64,000 bases of DNA from Diaminobutyricibacter sp. McL0608 (GTDB lineage: Bacteria; Actinomycetota; Actinomycetes; Actinomycetales; Microbacteriaceae): assembly GCF_039613825.1 (NCBI RefSeq), contig NZ_CP154826.1:2852001-2916000 (forward strand), given 5' to 3'. The position numbers were made by a program, and so were the translations under genes. This document shows positions 8,035 through 17,816 of this stretch, piece after piece. Position 1 is the stretch's first letter; each line of letters begins with the position of its first letter. A model generated the notes under the pieces. The model ran no database searches. It had not been told where the DNA came from and saw nothing but the letters and a program-made list of their open reading frames with translations.

Positions 8035-8986
8035 TGGCTTCGCCCATGTTGTGACGGAGGCCTTGTGGTGTCCACAGACCCAGGATCGCCTCGGTCATCC
8101 TCGCCGCAGCGACGGACGCGGCGACGTTATGCATCCGGATGATGCGCGCACCGTTCATGATCGACACGACCGCCGCGGCGATCGAGCCCTCGAGTCTCGC
8201 CGCACGGTCGGCCTGAAGGGTCTCGCCGATGAAGTCCTTGTTCGAAACGGCCGCCAGGGTGGGAAATCCGAGATCCGCGATCTCGGACAGGCGCCGCGTC
8301 AGCTCCAGCGATTGCAGCGTGTTCTTGTTGAGGTCGTGGCCGGGGTCGACGATGATCCGCTCCTCCGGCACGCCGGCGGCCATCGCGCGATCCACCCGCT
8401 CGGACAGGAAACGCGCGACATCTACCGCGACGTCCTCGTAATGGGGCCGCGGGTACTGCGTGCGGGGAGCTGCGAGGCTGTGCGTGATGACGAGCGTCGC
8501 CTCGCTGTCGGCGACGATCGCGAGCAGCGCCGCGTCGCTGAGTCCGGTCGTGTCGTTGACGACCGTGGCTCCGGCGCGGATGGCGTCACGGGCGACCTGC
8601 GCATGGAAGGTGTCGACCGAGATGACCACATCCGATCCCGCCCGCAGTTCGGCGATGACGGGGACGACGCGCTCCGCCTCCTCGTCGACCGGGATCGGTG
8701 CGCCCGGCGCGAACGGCGCACCACCGATGTCGACCCAGTCCGCCCCCTCGGCGACGGCGGCGAACGACGCCGAGACGGCAGCGTCGAGCTGGAAGGTGCG
8801 GCCCCTGTCGTAGAACGAGTCGGGAGTGCGGTTCACTACCGCCATCACCGCCACCTGCCGGGAGAAGTCGAACGTGCGCGCGCCGATCCGGCGGACGGGG
8901 ATCCGCAGGGGCGGCAGATACGGCGGGCGGGTGCCGGTGGATGCGGTGGGCAGGCCGTCAGAGCGCGTCAAGGGGGACGTCCTCAT
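8027..8986 (-). CDS. folP2: FolP2-type dihydropteroate synthase homologue
   Basis: TIM-barrel protein of 319 aa in the pterin-binding family. VNRTPDSFYDRG near residue 50, ISVDTFHAQVA, VVNDTTG and DPGHDLNKNTLQSLEL mark the family. The canonical GxSRKxF segment is replaced by SNKDFIGE, as in mycobacterial FolP2 rather than FolP1. The M. leprae FolP2 protein has been reported to lack synthase activity, so the reaction here is uncertain. ATG 8986 is chosen; it overlaps the 3' end of the FAD oxidoreductase gene by 29 bases. A TTG at 8971 is a weaker alternative. It is followed by the overlapping Rv2671-like reductase, so the pair looks like one folate-related unit. Confidence 0.83.
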   Translation of the reverse strand: MRTSPLTRSDGLPTASTGTRPPYLPPLRIPVRRIGARTFDFSRQVAVMAVVNRTPDSFYDRGRTFQLDAAVSASFAAVAEGADWVDIGGAPFAPGAPIPVDEEAERVVPVIAELRAGSDVVISVDTFHAQVARDAIRAGATVVNDTTGLSDAALLAIVADSEATLVITHSLAAPRTQYPRPHYEDVAVDVARFLSERVDRAMAAGVPEERIIVDPGHDLNKNTLQSLELTRRLSEIADLGFPTLAAVSNKDFIGETLQADRAARLEGSIAAAVVSIMNGARIIRMHNVAASVAAARMTEAILGLWTPQGLRHNMGEANE

Positions 8987-10181
8987 CCGCCAGCCGGGCA
9001 CGGTCGATCTGCGCACCCGACCGGATCAGCCGCTGCACCTGGTCGTTGACATCCCACACGTTCACGTTCATGCCGGCGACCACGCGGCCGTCGCGCACCC
9101 AGAACGAGATGAACTCACGTGATGCCCGATCACCGCGGTAGACGATTTCTGCACCGCGTGCGAGCGGTGCGTAGCCCGAATACTCCATCCCCAGATCGTA
9201 TTGGTCGGTGTAGAAGTACGGGATGTCGTCGTACTGTGCGTCTTCGCCCAGCATCGCCCGGGCGGCGACCGTGCCGCCGGCGATCGCGTTCGCCCAGTGC
9301 TCGTTGCGCAGGTGCTGACCGATCGCGGGAAGGTACGGGTCGGCGACATCGCCCGCCGCGAAGATCCCCGCTGCGCTGGTCAGCATCGCTGCACTGGTCG
9401 TGATGCCGTTCCCGAGCTCCAGTCCGGCCCGCTCCGCGAGAGCGGTATTCGGCGTCGCGCCGATTCCGGTGACCACCACATCCGCTGCCAGCCGGTCACC
9501 CGCATCCGTCGTCACCTCCGCCACCCGCCCGTCTGAGCCGTGGAGCTCCGCCACCGAGCTCCGCATCCGGAACGCGACGCCGTGCTCGCGATGGAGCTGC
9601 TCGAAGACCGATCCGAGCTCGGCGCCGAGCGCGCCCTGCAGCGGGATGTCGCCGTGGCCGACGACCGTGACCTCGTTGCCGTACTGGCGAGCGGAGGCGG
9701 CGACCTCGAGCCCGATCCAGCTGGACCCTGCGATCACGACGCGCCTGCCTCCCGCCGACAGCTCGTCGCGCAACGCGTCGCTGTCGTCCAGCGTGCGGAG
9801 CACGTGCACACCGTCGAGGTCGGAACCCGGCCCGGTGAACCTGCGCGGGCTCGCCCCGGTCGCGAGCAGGAGGTTCGCATAGCCCAGGCGGCCCCCATCC
9901 TCGAGGACGACCTCGCGGGCACCGGGATCCAGCGCGCTGACCACCGTCTCGAGCACCAGATCGACGGCGTTGTCCGCGTACCACTGCGCAGGATGCACGA
10001 ACACGTCGTCGCGGTCTCCCCCGTTCAGATACTCCTTCGAGAGGGGCGGGCGGATGTACGGACGGTGCGATTCCGCACCCACCAGCACGATGCGCCCGTC
10101 GTACCCGTGCTCGCGAAGAGTCGTCGCCGCCGTCGCGGCTGCGAGACCACCTCCGACGATGACGATCGTGCGCTCCGTCAT
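8958..10181 (-). CDS. FAD-dependent oxidoreductase (ferredoxin/rubredoxin reductase type)
   Basis: A 407-aa flavoprotein with an N-terminal FAD-binding GGGLAAATAA segment, a second dinucleotide fold around VVIAGSSWIGLEVAASARQYG for NAD(P)H, and a late FAD motif GIFAAGDVADPY. The C-terminal reductase region ends about residue 400. The order fits the ferredoxin-NAD(P)+ reductase family that feeds electrons to ferredoxins and oxygenases. ATG 10181 has GGAAGGAA seven bases upstream; an in-frame ATG at 10196 lacks a ribosome site. No ferredoxin or oxygenase gene is adjacent, so the partner is unknown. It is the first gene of a likely operon with folP2 and the reductase, and is divergent from the response regulator at 10319. 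Confidence 0.9.
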   Translation of the reverse strand: MTERTIVIVGGGLAAATAATTLREHGYDGRIVLVGAESHRPYIRPPLSKEYLNGGDRDDVFVHPAQWYADNAVDLVLETVVSALDPGAREVVLEDGGRLGYANLLLATGASPRRFTGPGSDLDGVHVLRTLDDSDALRDELSAGGRRVVIAGSSWIGLEVAASARQYGNEVTVVGHGDIPLQGALGAELGSVFEQLHREHGVAFRMRSSVAELHGSDGRVAEVTTDAGDRLAADVVVTGIGATPNTALAERAGLELGNGITTSAAMLTSAAGIFAAGDVADPYLPAIGQHLRNEHWANAIAGGTVAARAMLGEDAQYDDIPYFYTDQYDLGMEYSGYAPLARGAEIVYRGDRASREFISFWVRDGRVVAGMNVNVWDVNDQVQRLIRSGAQIDRARLADEDVPLDAL

Positions 10182-10318
10182 AGTGGTTCCTTCCATCGCT
10201 GCCTGTGCCGAAGCTAAGCTCCGCCGGAGGGTTCGTCAAGGACTGTCACACGCCCACCACCGACCGCACACCGCGGCCTCACAGCCAAGTCTCAGTCAAC
10301 GCGCAGATACTAGTTCCC

Positions 10319-11011
10319 ATGAACGCCGGACCACGTATTCTCATCGTCGACGACGAGCCCAACATCCGCGATCTCCTCACCACCAGCCTCCGCTTCGCCG
10401 GCTTCGCCGTGCGAGCTGTCGGCAACGGTGCGCAGGCCATCTCCGCGGTCCTCGAAGAGGAGCCCGACCTCATCATCCTCGACGTCATGCTCCCCGACAT
10501 GAACGGTTTCGGCGTCACCAAACGGTTGCGCGGCGCCGGATACACGGCCCCCATCCTGTTCCTCACGGCGAAAGACGACACCGAGGACAAGATCACCGGC
10601 CTGACCGTCGGCGGCGACGACTACGTCACGAAGCCGTTCAGCCTCGACGAGATCGTCGCCCGGATCAAGGCGATCCTCCGCCGCACCATGCAGGCAGACG
10701 AAGACGCGGTCATCCGCGCCGGCGAACTCACGATGGACCAGGACACCCACGAGGTGTTCGTCGGCGACACCGCGATCGAGCTCAGCCCCACCGAGTTCAA
10801 GCTGCTGCGCTACCTGATGCTCAACCCGAACCGGGTGCTGAGCAAGGCGCAGATCCTCGACCACGTCTGGGAGTACGACTTCAACGGCGACGCAGGCATC
10901 GTCGAGTCCTACATCTCCTACCTGCGCCGCAAGGTCGACGCCCACTCGAGCGAACCGCTCATCCAGACCAAGCGAGGCTTCGGCTACATGCTCAAGGCGG
11001 CGAAAGTCTAA
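10319..11011 (+). CDS. OmpR-family response regulator (TrcR/TcrA-like)
   Basis: A 230-aa response regulator. The receiver has VDDEP, phospho-acceptor Asp in LIILDVMLPDMNGFGV, Thr in FLTAKDD and Lys in VTKPFS. The winged-helix output domain has ELSPTEFKLLRYLMLNPN and ends with TKRGFGYML. It is followed 46 bases later by its histidine kinase on the same strand. It resembles the TrcR/TcrA group of actinobacterial regulators by eye, not enough to assign a name. ATG 10319 directly precedes the receiver; the frame is open upstream to 10205, but that stretch has no receiver-like sequence. Confidence 0.92.
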   Translation: MNAGPRILIVDDEPNIRDLLTTSLRFAGFAVRAVGNGAQAISAVLEEEPDLIILDVMLPDMNGFGVTKRLRGAGYTAPILFLTAKDDTEDKITGLTVGGDDYVTKPFSLDEIVARIKAILRRTMQADEDAVIRAGELTMDQDTHEVFVGDTAIELSPTEFKLLRYLMLNPNRVLSKAQILDHVWEYDFNGDAGIVESYISYLRRKVDAHSSEPLIQTKRGFGYMLKAAKV

Positions 11012-11057
11012 GCCCACTCACTGTTGGCCCAGCTTCGCTGCATAAACTGGCGGCCTC

Positions 11058-12764
11058 ATGCACGAATCACTCCTGGATCGATGGAACGCGATCTCGCTCC
11101 GTACCAAGATCACGGGCGTGACCGTCCTGATGCTGACGCTCGGCCTGCTCGTCTCGGGCATCGGCACGATGGCGATGCTCAAGCCCGTGCTGCTGGCGCA
11201 GCTCGACGCGCAGCTGAACGCGGCATCACAGCCGAACAACCTCAACTCGTACCTGGCATCGCGCACCAGCAACAGTGACAAGATCGCATCCGACGGCAGC
11301 GCATCCGACTACTTCGTCGCACTGTACAACGCCGACGGCAACCTGATCGACTACAACTGGAAGAACGAACCGACCGCGGAGCGTCCGGTCGTCCCGTCAA
11401 AGGTCGACCTCACCCAGGGCCGGGACATGAGCCAGGCCGGGTTCTACCTCAACAGCCGCGACAAGCACACGCTGTATCGCGCCAGCGCGTCGCTCGTGAC
11501 CTTCACGTCGCCGGCCGGCGCCTACGGCACCGCGATCGTCGCCGCATCCACACACCAGATCGACACCATCATGGCCAGCTACCTGGCCATCTTCCTCGGC
11601 TTCGGCGTGATCGTCGTGATCGTCGGCGCGGGGCTCACGCGGATGCTCGTGACGACGACCTTCGCCCCCTTGCGAGAGGTGGAGCAGACGGCCGCCGCGA
11701 TCGCCGACGGCGACTTCAGCCAGCGCCTCGGCGGCGCGACCCCCAACACCGAGGTCGGGCGCCTCAACCGTTCCCTCAACACGATGCTGAACCGTATCGA
11801 CAGGGCGTTCAACGATCGCGCACGCACCATCGAGCAGATGCGCCGCTTCGTCGGAGACGCCAGCCACGAACTGCGCACGCCCCTCGTGTCCGTGCGCGGC
11901 TACGCCGAGCTCTACCGGATGGGCGCGCTGCAGAGTCCCGAAGAGGTCGCGCAGGCCATGGATCGTATTGAGAAGGAGGCGATCCGGATGGGCGGGCTGG
12001 TCGAAGACCTCCTCGAACTGGCCCGTCTCGATGAGACGAAGCCGCTCGACCTGAAGCCCGTCGACCTCGTTCCGATCGCCCGCGATGCGGCGCTGGACGC
12101 GATGGCGTCCTCGCCCGGACGCGTCGTCACGGTACTCACGCCTGAGCCCATCCTCCCCACCTACGACATTCCGACCGAACCGTTCGAGGCGATCACCCCC
12201 GGGGCGCTGGCGCGGGCGCAGTCGAACACGAACACGGCCACCGGACCGATCGCCTTCGCCGGCGCGACCCTCGCCCGCCTGCGGAGCCGGCGTCCGCGGC
12301 GCACGGGCGGAACAGTGGTCATCGCCGAGCCCGTCGTCTCGGTGCCGACGCAACCGCCGAGCGATCCGGCGATCGTCATGGCCGAGGAGAACAAGATCCG
12401 CCAGGTCGTCACCAACCTCATGGGGAACGCGATGCGGTTCACGCAGAACGACAGCCCGATCGAGATCCTCGTGCAGGTCAACCACCAGACCGACCGCGCG
12501 ATCCTCGAGGTGATCGACCACGGCGAGGGCATCCCCCCGCAGATCCGCGAGAAGATCTTCCAGCGTTTCTGGCGCGCCGACACGTCCCGCGCCCGGGAGA
12601 CCGGCGGAAGCGGCCTCGGGCTCGCGATCGTCTCGTCGATTGTCGCGGCCCACAACGGTACCGTCGAGGTCATCGAGACCGAGGGCGGCGGCGCAACCTT
12701 CCGCGTAGCGCTCCCCCTGGCCGGCTCCCCGAGCGCCCCGCAGTCGATCGCGCCCGCCGCCTAG
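11058..12764 (+). CDS. Sensor histidine kinase with extra segment before the ATPase domain
   Basis: A 568-aa membrane sensor kinase paired with the regulator just upstream. TM1 is near residues 20-42 and TM2 near 172-195 (YLAIFLGFGVIVVIVGAG), with an extracellular sensor of about 130 residues between. A HAMP domain follows (AAAIADGDFSQRL). The H-box Ser-His-Glu-Leu-Arg-Thr-Pro lies near residue 270 and the N-box VVTNLMGNAMRF near 457, then DHGEGIPP and GSGLGLAI. The H-to-N distance of about 187 residues is unusually long. Residues about 357-440 form a low-complexity Pro/Thr/Arg-rich insert that includes LRSRRPRR. The signal and targets are unknown. Confidence 0.92.
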   Translation: MHESLLDRWNAISLRTKITGVTVLMLTLGLLVSGIGTMAMLKPVLLAQLDAQLNAASQPNNLNSYLASRTSNSDKIASDGSASDYFVALYNADGNLIDYNWKNEPTAERPVVPSKVDLTQGRDMSQAGFYLNSRDKHTLYRASASLVTFTSPAGAYGTAIVAASTHQIDTIMASYLAIFLGFGVIVVIVGAGLTRMLVTTTFAPLREVEQTAAAIADGDFSQRLGGATPNTEVGRLNRSLNTMLNRIDRAFNDRARTIEQMRRFVGDASHELRTPLVSVRGYAELYRMGALQSPEEVAQAMDRIEKEAIRMGGLVEDLLELARLDETKPLDLKPVDLVPIARDAALDAMASSPGRVVTVLTPEPILPTYDIPTEPFEAITPGALARAQSNTNTATGPIAFAGATLARLRSRRPRRTGGTVVIAEPVVSVPTQPPSDPAIVMAEENKIRQVVTNLMGNAMRFTQNDSPIEILVQVNHQTDRAILEVIDHGEGIPPQIREKIFQRFWRADTSRARETGGSGLGLAIVSSIVAAHNGTVEVIETEGGGATFRVALPLAGSPSAPQSIAPAA

Positions 12765-12808
12765 CTGCGCCCGCGCCCGCGCCCGCGCCTAGGCGCGGCG
12801 CGGCGGCC

Positions 12809-12863
12809 GAGCACAGGAAAAAGCACCTCAATCGATCGATTTGAGGTGCTTTTTCCTGTGCTC
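12809..12863. terminator. Perfect bidirectional hairpin terminator, 23-bp arms
   Basis: A perfect inverted repeat: 23-base arms beginning GAGCACAGGAAAAAGC surround a 9-base loop (tcgatcgat). Runs of A and T flank the inner stem, so it can terminate transcription both ways. It lies between the convergent histidine kinase gene (stop 12764) and the small secreted-protein gene (stop 12877). The outer 12 bases of each arm recur in the hairpin at 13494-13554 with exactly the same 31-base spacing. Confidence 0.85.
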
Positions 12864-12876
12864 GAGCGTCGTCACA

Positions 12877-13461
12877 TCAGTGGTGAGCGAGCACCCATGT
12901 GCTGAAGGCGACAGTGCCGGCCGCAGCGTTGGTGTTCACCGTCGGGCTCGACACGGACAGCCAGTCGTTTCCCGTGTGGCAATAGTTCTGGGCGCGGTCG
13001 CCACCACGAGATGGGTAGGTGCCGTAGTTCGCGCCGGGAGTGGACGTCGACGGGTACCATTCGGCGAGCTTCGTCCAGGCCCCGTCAGCGTTCGGCAGCA
13101 CCTCGATCGTCAGCGTCGCACCGTGCTTCTCGATATCGGCGGCCTCGGGGCTCCCCCACAGGCACGAGCCTCCGCCCGCCGCTTCGAGCTGGGAGAAGGT
13201 CCGGTTGATATCGGTGACTGCGCGTATGCCAGCGTCGATCGCACCTGCGTCAACACCGAGAAGCGAGGAGACGGCGTCGTTCGATGCCAGCGTGGCGCAG
13301 TCCAGCGCCAAAGCCAGGTCCTTCGTCGGCGTTGGAGTCGCAGCCGAGGTCGGCGCTCGGGTCGGCTCCTCTGAAGCCCTGGCGGCGCATCCCCTCAGCA
13401 CGATCGCCAGGACAGTCGCGACGACGACCCCCGCGACCCCCGTGTATGCCCCCGTGCGCAT
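12877..13461 (-). CDS. Small secreted or membrane-anchored protein of unknown function
   Basis: A 194-aa protein I do not recognise. A hydrophobic segment at residues 6-25 ends in VLRGCAA. The Arg at -2 makes this a poor lipobox, so an uncleaved anchor is possible as well as a lipoprotein. A Pro/Thr-rich linker follows, then a globular domain with three further Cys (LDCATL, SCLWG, NYCHTG) and a SCLWGSPE motif like that of DUF3558-type actinobacterial lipoproteins; that link is tentative. ATG 13461 has GGGGGA upstream and is preferred over TTG 13473. The gene sits alone between the two shared-arm hairpins, so it is probably a one-gene unit. Confidence 0.65.
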   Translation of the reverse strand: MRTGAYTGVAGVVVATVLAIVLRGCAARASEEPTRAPTSAATPTPTKDLALALDCATLASNDAVSSLLGVDAGAIDAGIRAVTDINRTFSQLEAAGGGSCLWGSPEAADIEKHGATLTIEVLPNADGAWTKLAEWYPSTSTPGANYGTYPSRGGDRAQNYCHTGNDWLSVSSPTVNTNAAAGTVAFSTWVLAHH

Positions 13462-13493
13462 ATGATCCCCCAAAACGCTCAGCCCCCAAACCT

Positions 13494-13554
13494 GTCGAGC
13501 ACAGGAAAGATCACCCTATCGTTGCGACTTGACGCGACTTTTCCTGTGCTCGAC
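13494..13554. terminator. Hairpin with 15-bp arms, probable groEL terminator
   Basis: Inverted repeat of 15 bases, GTCGAGCACAGGAAA and its complement, separated by 31 bases that do not form a perfect stem. It lies 67 bases past the groEL stop on the minus strand and just upstream of the small secreted-protein gene, so it most likely ends the groEL transcript. Twelve of the 15 arm bases are identical to the arms of the hairpin at 12809-12863, also with a 31-base interior. Confidence 0.7.
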
Positions 13555-13620
13555 GAAGGGCGGGCGCACCAAAGAGGGCGCCTCCCGAAGGAGACGCCCT
13601 CTTCACGAGTTGCGCTGGAC

Positions 13621-15337
<1,717 letters not shown>

Positions 15338-15344
15338 AACGATT

Positions 15345-15371
15345 CTGGCACTCGGATGCCGCGAGTGCAAG
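15345..15371. promoter_or_regulatory. CIRCE operator 2 (degenerate)
   Basis: CTGGCACTC, nine bases, GAGTGCAAG. The core GCACTC-N9-GAGTGC is intact, with changes only at the outer arm positions. It is 7 bases from the first CIRCE, giving a tandem arrangement known from other actinobacterial groE promoters. Confidence 0.85.
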
Positions 15372-15445
15372 TGAACAGACACGCTGGACGCGAACGAACG
15401 CCGCCCGGAGAACCGGACGGCGTTCGAATCAGTAGTCGTGCTGTG

Positions 15446-15649
15446 CTACGCCAGACGCACCGACTCGGCCTGGGGGCCCTTGTTGCCGGTACCGACCTCG
15501 AATACGACCTGCTGGCCCTCTTCGAGAACCTTGTAGCCGCTCATGTCGATTGCGGAGTAGTGAACGAAAACGTCCTGTCCCCCACCATCGACGGTGATGA
15601 AGCCGTAGCCCTTTTCAGCGTTGAACCACTTCACGGTTCCGTTCGCCAT
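15446..15649 (-). CDS. cspA: Cold-shock protein (CspA family)
   Basis: A 67-aa single-strand nucleic acid binding protein of one cold-shock domain. The RNA-binding motifs KGYGFI (RNP1) and VFVHYSAI (RNP2) are present, with the usual N-terminus [11 protein letters not shown]. It acts as an RNA chaperone or transcription antiterminator. It stands alone. The 185 bases upstream are much more AT-rich than the rest of the window and probably hold its promoter and a long leader; I see no specific thermosensor fold. Confidence 0.95.
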   Translation of the reverse strand: MANGTVKWFNAEKGYGFITVDGGGQDVFVHYSAIDMSGYKVLEEGQQVVFEVGTGNKGPQAESVRLA

Positions 15650-15834
15650 GTATTACTCCCATTGCTGTGTTTCGTCCACGCGTAGCACATTCACCAGCGC
15701 GTTGAAACCAGATACTAATGCTTTCGGGGCCCGCAATGAATGGCGATTTCGCCAATAGGTCGTGAAATTACCCGAATTGCGCATGAATTAAACACGCCGG
15801 AAACATCGGCGACCGGAATCCCAGATGAGAAGCG

Positions 15835-16389
15835 CTATCCCGTCGGAGCCTTGTAATCGCTGCCGACGACCACGGTGAGGTCGGCGCCCGTCTCGGCGAA
15901 ATCCTGCGTCAGCATGACCGTCGCACCCGGCAACGACTGGGCGGCGCCGAGTGCAGCTGCCTCGTTCTTCGGGTCCGAGTAGTAGACCACGGTGCTCGTG
16001 ATGTTGGACTGGCTCGCGTTGGCGCGCGACTGGACCTTCCATCCCTTGGCGGCGAGTGCATCGCCGACCTGGTTCGCCAGGCCGGCGGTCGTCGTGCCGT
16101 TGAGCACGGTGACATTCAGCTTCGGGTCGACCGTCGGGACGATGGTCGGTGTCGGGGTCGAGGTGATCGACGGCGACGGGGTACCCGCCGGGGAGCCGTT
16201 GAAAGCGATGCTGCCATTGATGAGGTAGAGCCCGAACACACCCACGCCGACCAGCAGAATGGTGGCGACCGCGGCCCACGCGAAGCCGATCCAGCCGCGA
16301 CCTTTCTGGTGAGGAGCTCGGTGCGCGCCGACACGCTGGATGTCGTCGGGGATCGCGTCGAAGCGGTCCTTCGGGAATTTCTCTGCCAT
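15835..16389 (-). CDS. LytR C-terminal (LytR_C) domain membrane protein
   Basis: A 184-aa protein with a cytosolic N-terminus of about 30 residues, one transmembrane helix (FAWAAVATILLVGVGVFGLY), a Pro/Thr/Ser linker and a LytR_C domain beginning LNVTVLNGTTTAGLANQV. This is the layout of Rv0431 of M. tuberculosis, encoded beside a DUF3263 gene near groEL2 (from memory), and the same neighbours appear here. LytR_C domains are thought to act at the cell wall, but the function is unknown. ATG 16389 directly precedes the conserved N-terminus; the frame is open upstream but overlaps the DUF3263 gene. It follows that gene by 17 bases, so they are likely co-transcribed. Confidence 0.87.
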   Translation of the reverse strand: MAEKFPKDRFDAIPDDIQRVGAHRAPHQKGRGWIGFAWAAVATILLVGVGVFGLYLINGSIAFNGSPAGTPSPSITSTPTPTIVPTVDPKLNVTVLNGTTTAGLANQVGDALAAKGWKVQSRANASQSNITSTVVYYSDPKNEAAALGAAQSLPGATVMLTQDFAETGADLTVVVGSDYKAPTG

Positions 16390-16406
16390 CGGTTCGGTGG
16401 GGGTCC

Positions 16407-16703
16407 TCAGTCGTGGGGCGTCAGCGTTCGCGCGCTGCGCGCGGCCGTTCGTGCGTCGCGGAGGCGTTGCAGCCTCTTGACGAGCATAGGGTCGTGGGCG
16501 AGTGCGGCCGGCGAATCGATCAGAGCGCCGAGCAGCTGATAGTACCGCGCCGCCGACAGTCCGAAGTCCTGGCGGATAGCCTGCTCCTTCGCCCCGGCGT
16601 GGCGCCACCACTGCCGTTCGAAGGCGAGGATCGCCTCGTCGCGTTCGGTCAGCTCATCGGTGGTCCCGGAAGAGCGGGTGCGATCTTTGGATGCTTCCGC
16701 CAT
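16407..16703 (-). CDS. DUF3263 protein
   Basis: A 98-aa cytosolic protein of the actinobacterial DUF3263 family, recognised by FERQWWRHAGAKEQAIRQDF, RYYQLLGALIDSP and LAHDPMLVKRLQRLR. The predicted helices look like a small helix-turn-helix DNA- or RNA-binding fold, but no function is established. It is the first gene of a two-gene unit with the LytR_C protein and is divergent from msrB across a 154-base gap. Confidence 0.92.
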   Translation of the reverse strand: MAEASKDRTRSSGTTDELTERDEAILAFERQWWRHAGAKEQAIRQDFGLSAARYYQLLGALIDSPAALAHDPMLVKRLQRLRDARTAARSARTLTPHD

Positions 16704-16857
16704 CGCTCACCTCTCTCGACCGACCCCTGACTTGCGCTTCATACTATTTGCGCGTGTCTGAGTGTTCGCCCAAGCGGGCGGGCAGGTCGTGTGATGACGT
16801 TTAGGGTTGAAACGGGCCTTTCTCAGGCCTGATCGATGCAGGAAGGACGCCTGGCCC

Positions 16858-17259
16858 ATGGAGTACAACGTCACGAAGAGCGACGACGACTGGCGCTCTG
16901 AGCTGAGCCCCGAGCAATTCGCCGTGCTGCGCGAGGCTGCCACCGAGCGCCCGTGGACGGGTGAGCTGCTCGACGAGGAGCGCGCTGGGCTCTACACCTG
17001 CGCCGCCTGCGGTGCCGAGTTGTTCAAGAGCGGCACCAAGTTCGATTCCGGCTGCGGCTGGCCGAGCTTCTACGAGTCCGTGCGTCCGGAAGCGGTCGAA
17101 CTGATCGAGGACCGCACCCTGGGCATGGTGCGCACGGAGGTCCGGTGCGCCAGCTGCGGTTCGCACCTCGGCCACGTCTTCGACGACGGGTTCGGCACGC
17201 CTACGGGCGACCGCTACTGCATGAACTCGCTGTCGCTCGACTTCACGCCGGCCGAGTAG
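16858..17259 (+). CDS. msrB: Peptide methionine (R)-S-oxide reductase
   Basis: A 133-aa repair enzyme that reduces methionine-R-sulfoxide in proteins in the cytosol. Two zinc CxxC pairs (YTCAACG and VRCASCG), the GCGWPSF block, HLGHVFDDG and the catalytic-Cys motif RYCMNSLSL are all present. ATG 16858 has GGAAGGA about 11 bases upstream and directly precedes the conserved start; the frame is open to 16807. A nitroreductase-family gene begins 5 bases after its stop, so they may be co-transcribed as redox genes. Confidence 0.96.
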   Translation: MEYNVTKSDDDWRSELSPEQFAVLREAATERPWTGELLDEERAGLYTCAACGAELFKSGTKFDSGCGWPSFYESVRPEAVELIEDRTLGMVRTEVRCASCGSHLGHVFDDGFGTPTGDRYCMNSLSLDFTPAE

Positions 17260-17264
17260 CGTAA

Positions 17265-17816
17265 GTGCGGTCACTGGTCGAAGCCGTCGCGAGCAGGCGG
17301 TCGTACTCGCGCGTCACCGACGCAGCCCCGACGCACGCCGAGCTGCTTCCGCTCGTGGCGGCGGCCGGCCGCGTCGCCGACCACAGTTCGCTGCGCCCCT
17401 GGCGCATCATCGAGTTGCGGGGGGATGCGCGGGGCCGGCTGGGCCGCGCGTTCGTGAAGGATGCGGGTGCCCACGGACCGGACGCTGAGAAGCTCGAGCA
17501 GAAGCCGTTCCGCGCTCCTCTCCTGCTGGCGATCGTCTCGGTGCGCCAGAAGAGCGAGAAGGTTCCCGGGTGGGAGCAGGACGCGGTCGCCGCCGGGGTC
17601 GCACACACGCTGAGCCTGCTCCTCGACGACGCCGGCTGGGGTGTCTTCTGGCGGACGGGCACCCACACGCGGTCGAACGCCGTGTCCCGAGCGCACGACC
17701 TGGCGAAGAACGAGCGCCTCCTCGGCTGGCTCTATGTCGGCGGCGTGCCTGACGGTTCGCGCGAAGGTCACCGCACGTCGATCGATCCGGAGCGCTACCT
17801 CACTGTGCTCGGCTGA
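17265..17816 (+). CDS. Nitroreductase family protein
   Basis: A 183-aa FMN-dependent nitroreductase-like protein. VASRRSYSRV near the N-terminus resembles the FMN-phosphate-binding RRS motif, and SSLRPWRIIEL and a C-terminal LGWLYVGG further fit the family. The substrate is unknown; relatives reduce nitro compounds, quinones or flavins. GTG 17265 lies 5 bases after the msrB stop. The last 22 bases overlap the end of the convergent DMT transporter gene. Confidence 0.87.
   Translation: MRSLVEAVASRRSYSRVTDAAPTHAELLPLVAAAGRVADHSSLRPWRIIELRGDARGRLGRAFVKDAGAHGPDAEKLEQKPFRAPLLLAIVSVRQKSEKVPGWEQDAVAAGVAHTLSLLLDDAGWGVFWRTGTHTRSNAVSRAHDLAKNERLLGWLYVGGVPDGSREGHRTSIDPERYLTVLG

Noticed and set aside
12765-12800. 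The repeated GCGCCC run after the kinase stop as a functional repeat
   Set aside because: It is a short low-complexity GC run of about five partial units with no symmetry or gene context; it looks like simple slippage.
15650-15834. The AT-rich leader before cspA as a thermosensor or riboswitch
   Set aside because: It is plausibly the cspA leader, but I could not draw a specific conserved fold, so I list it only as upstream sequence in the cspA entry.
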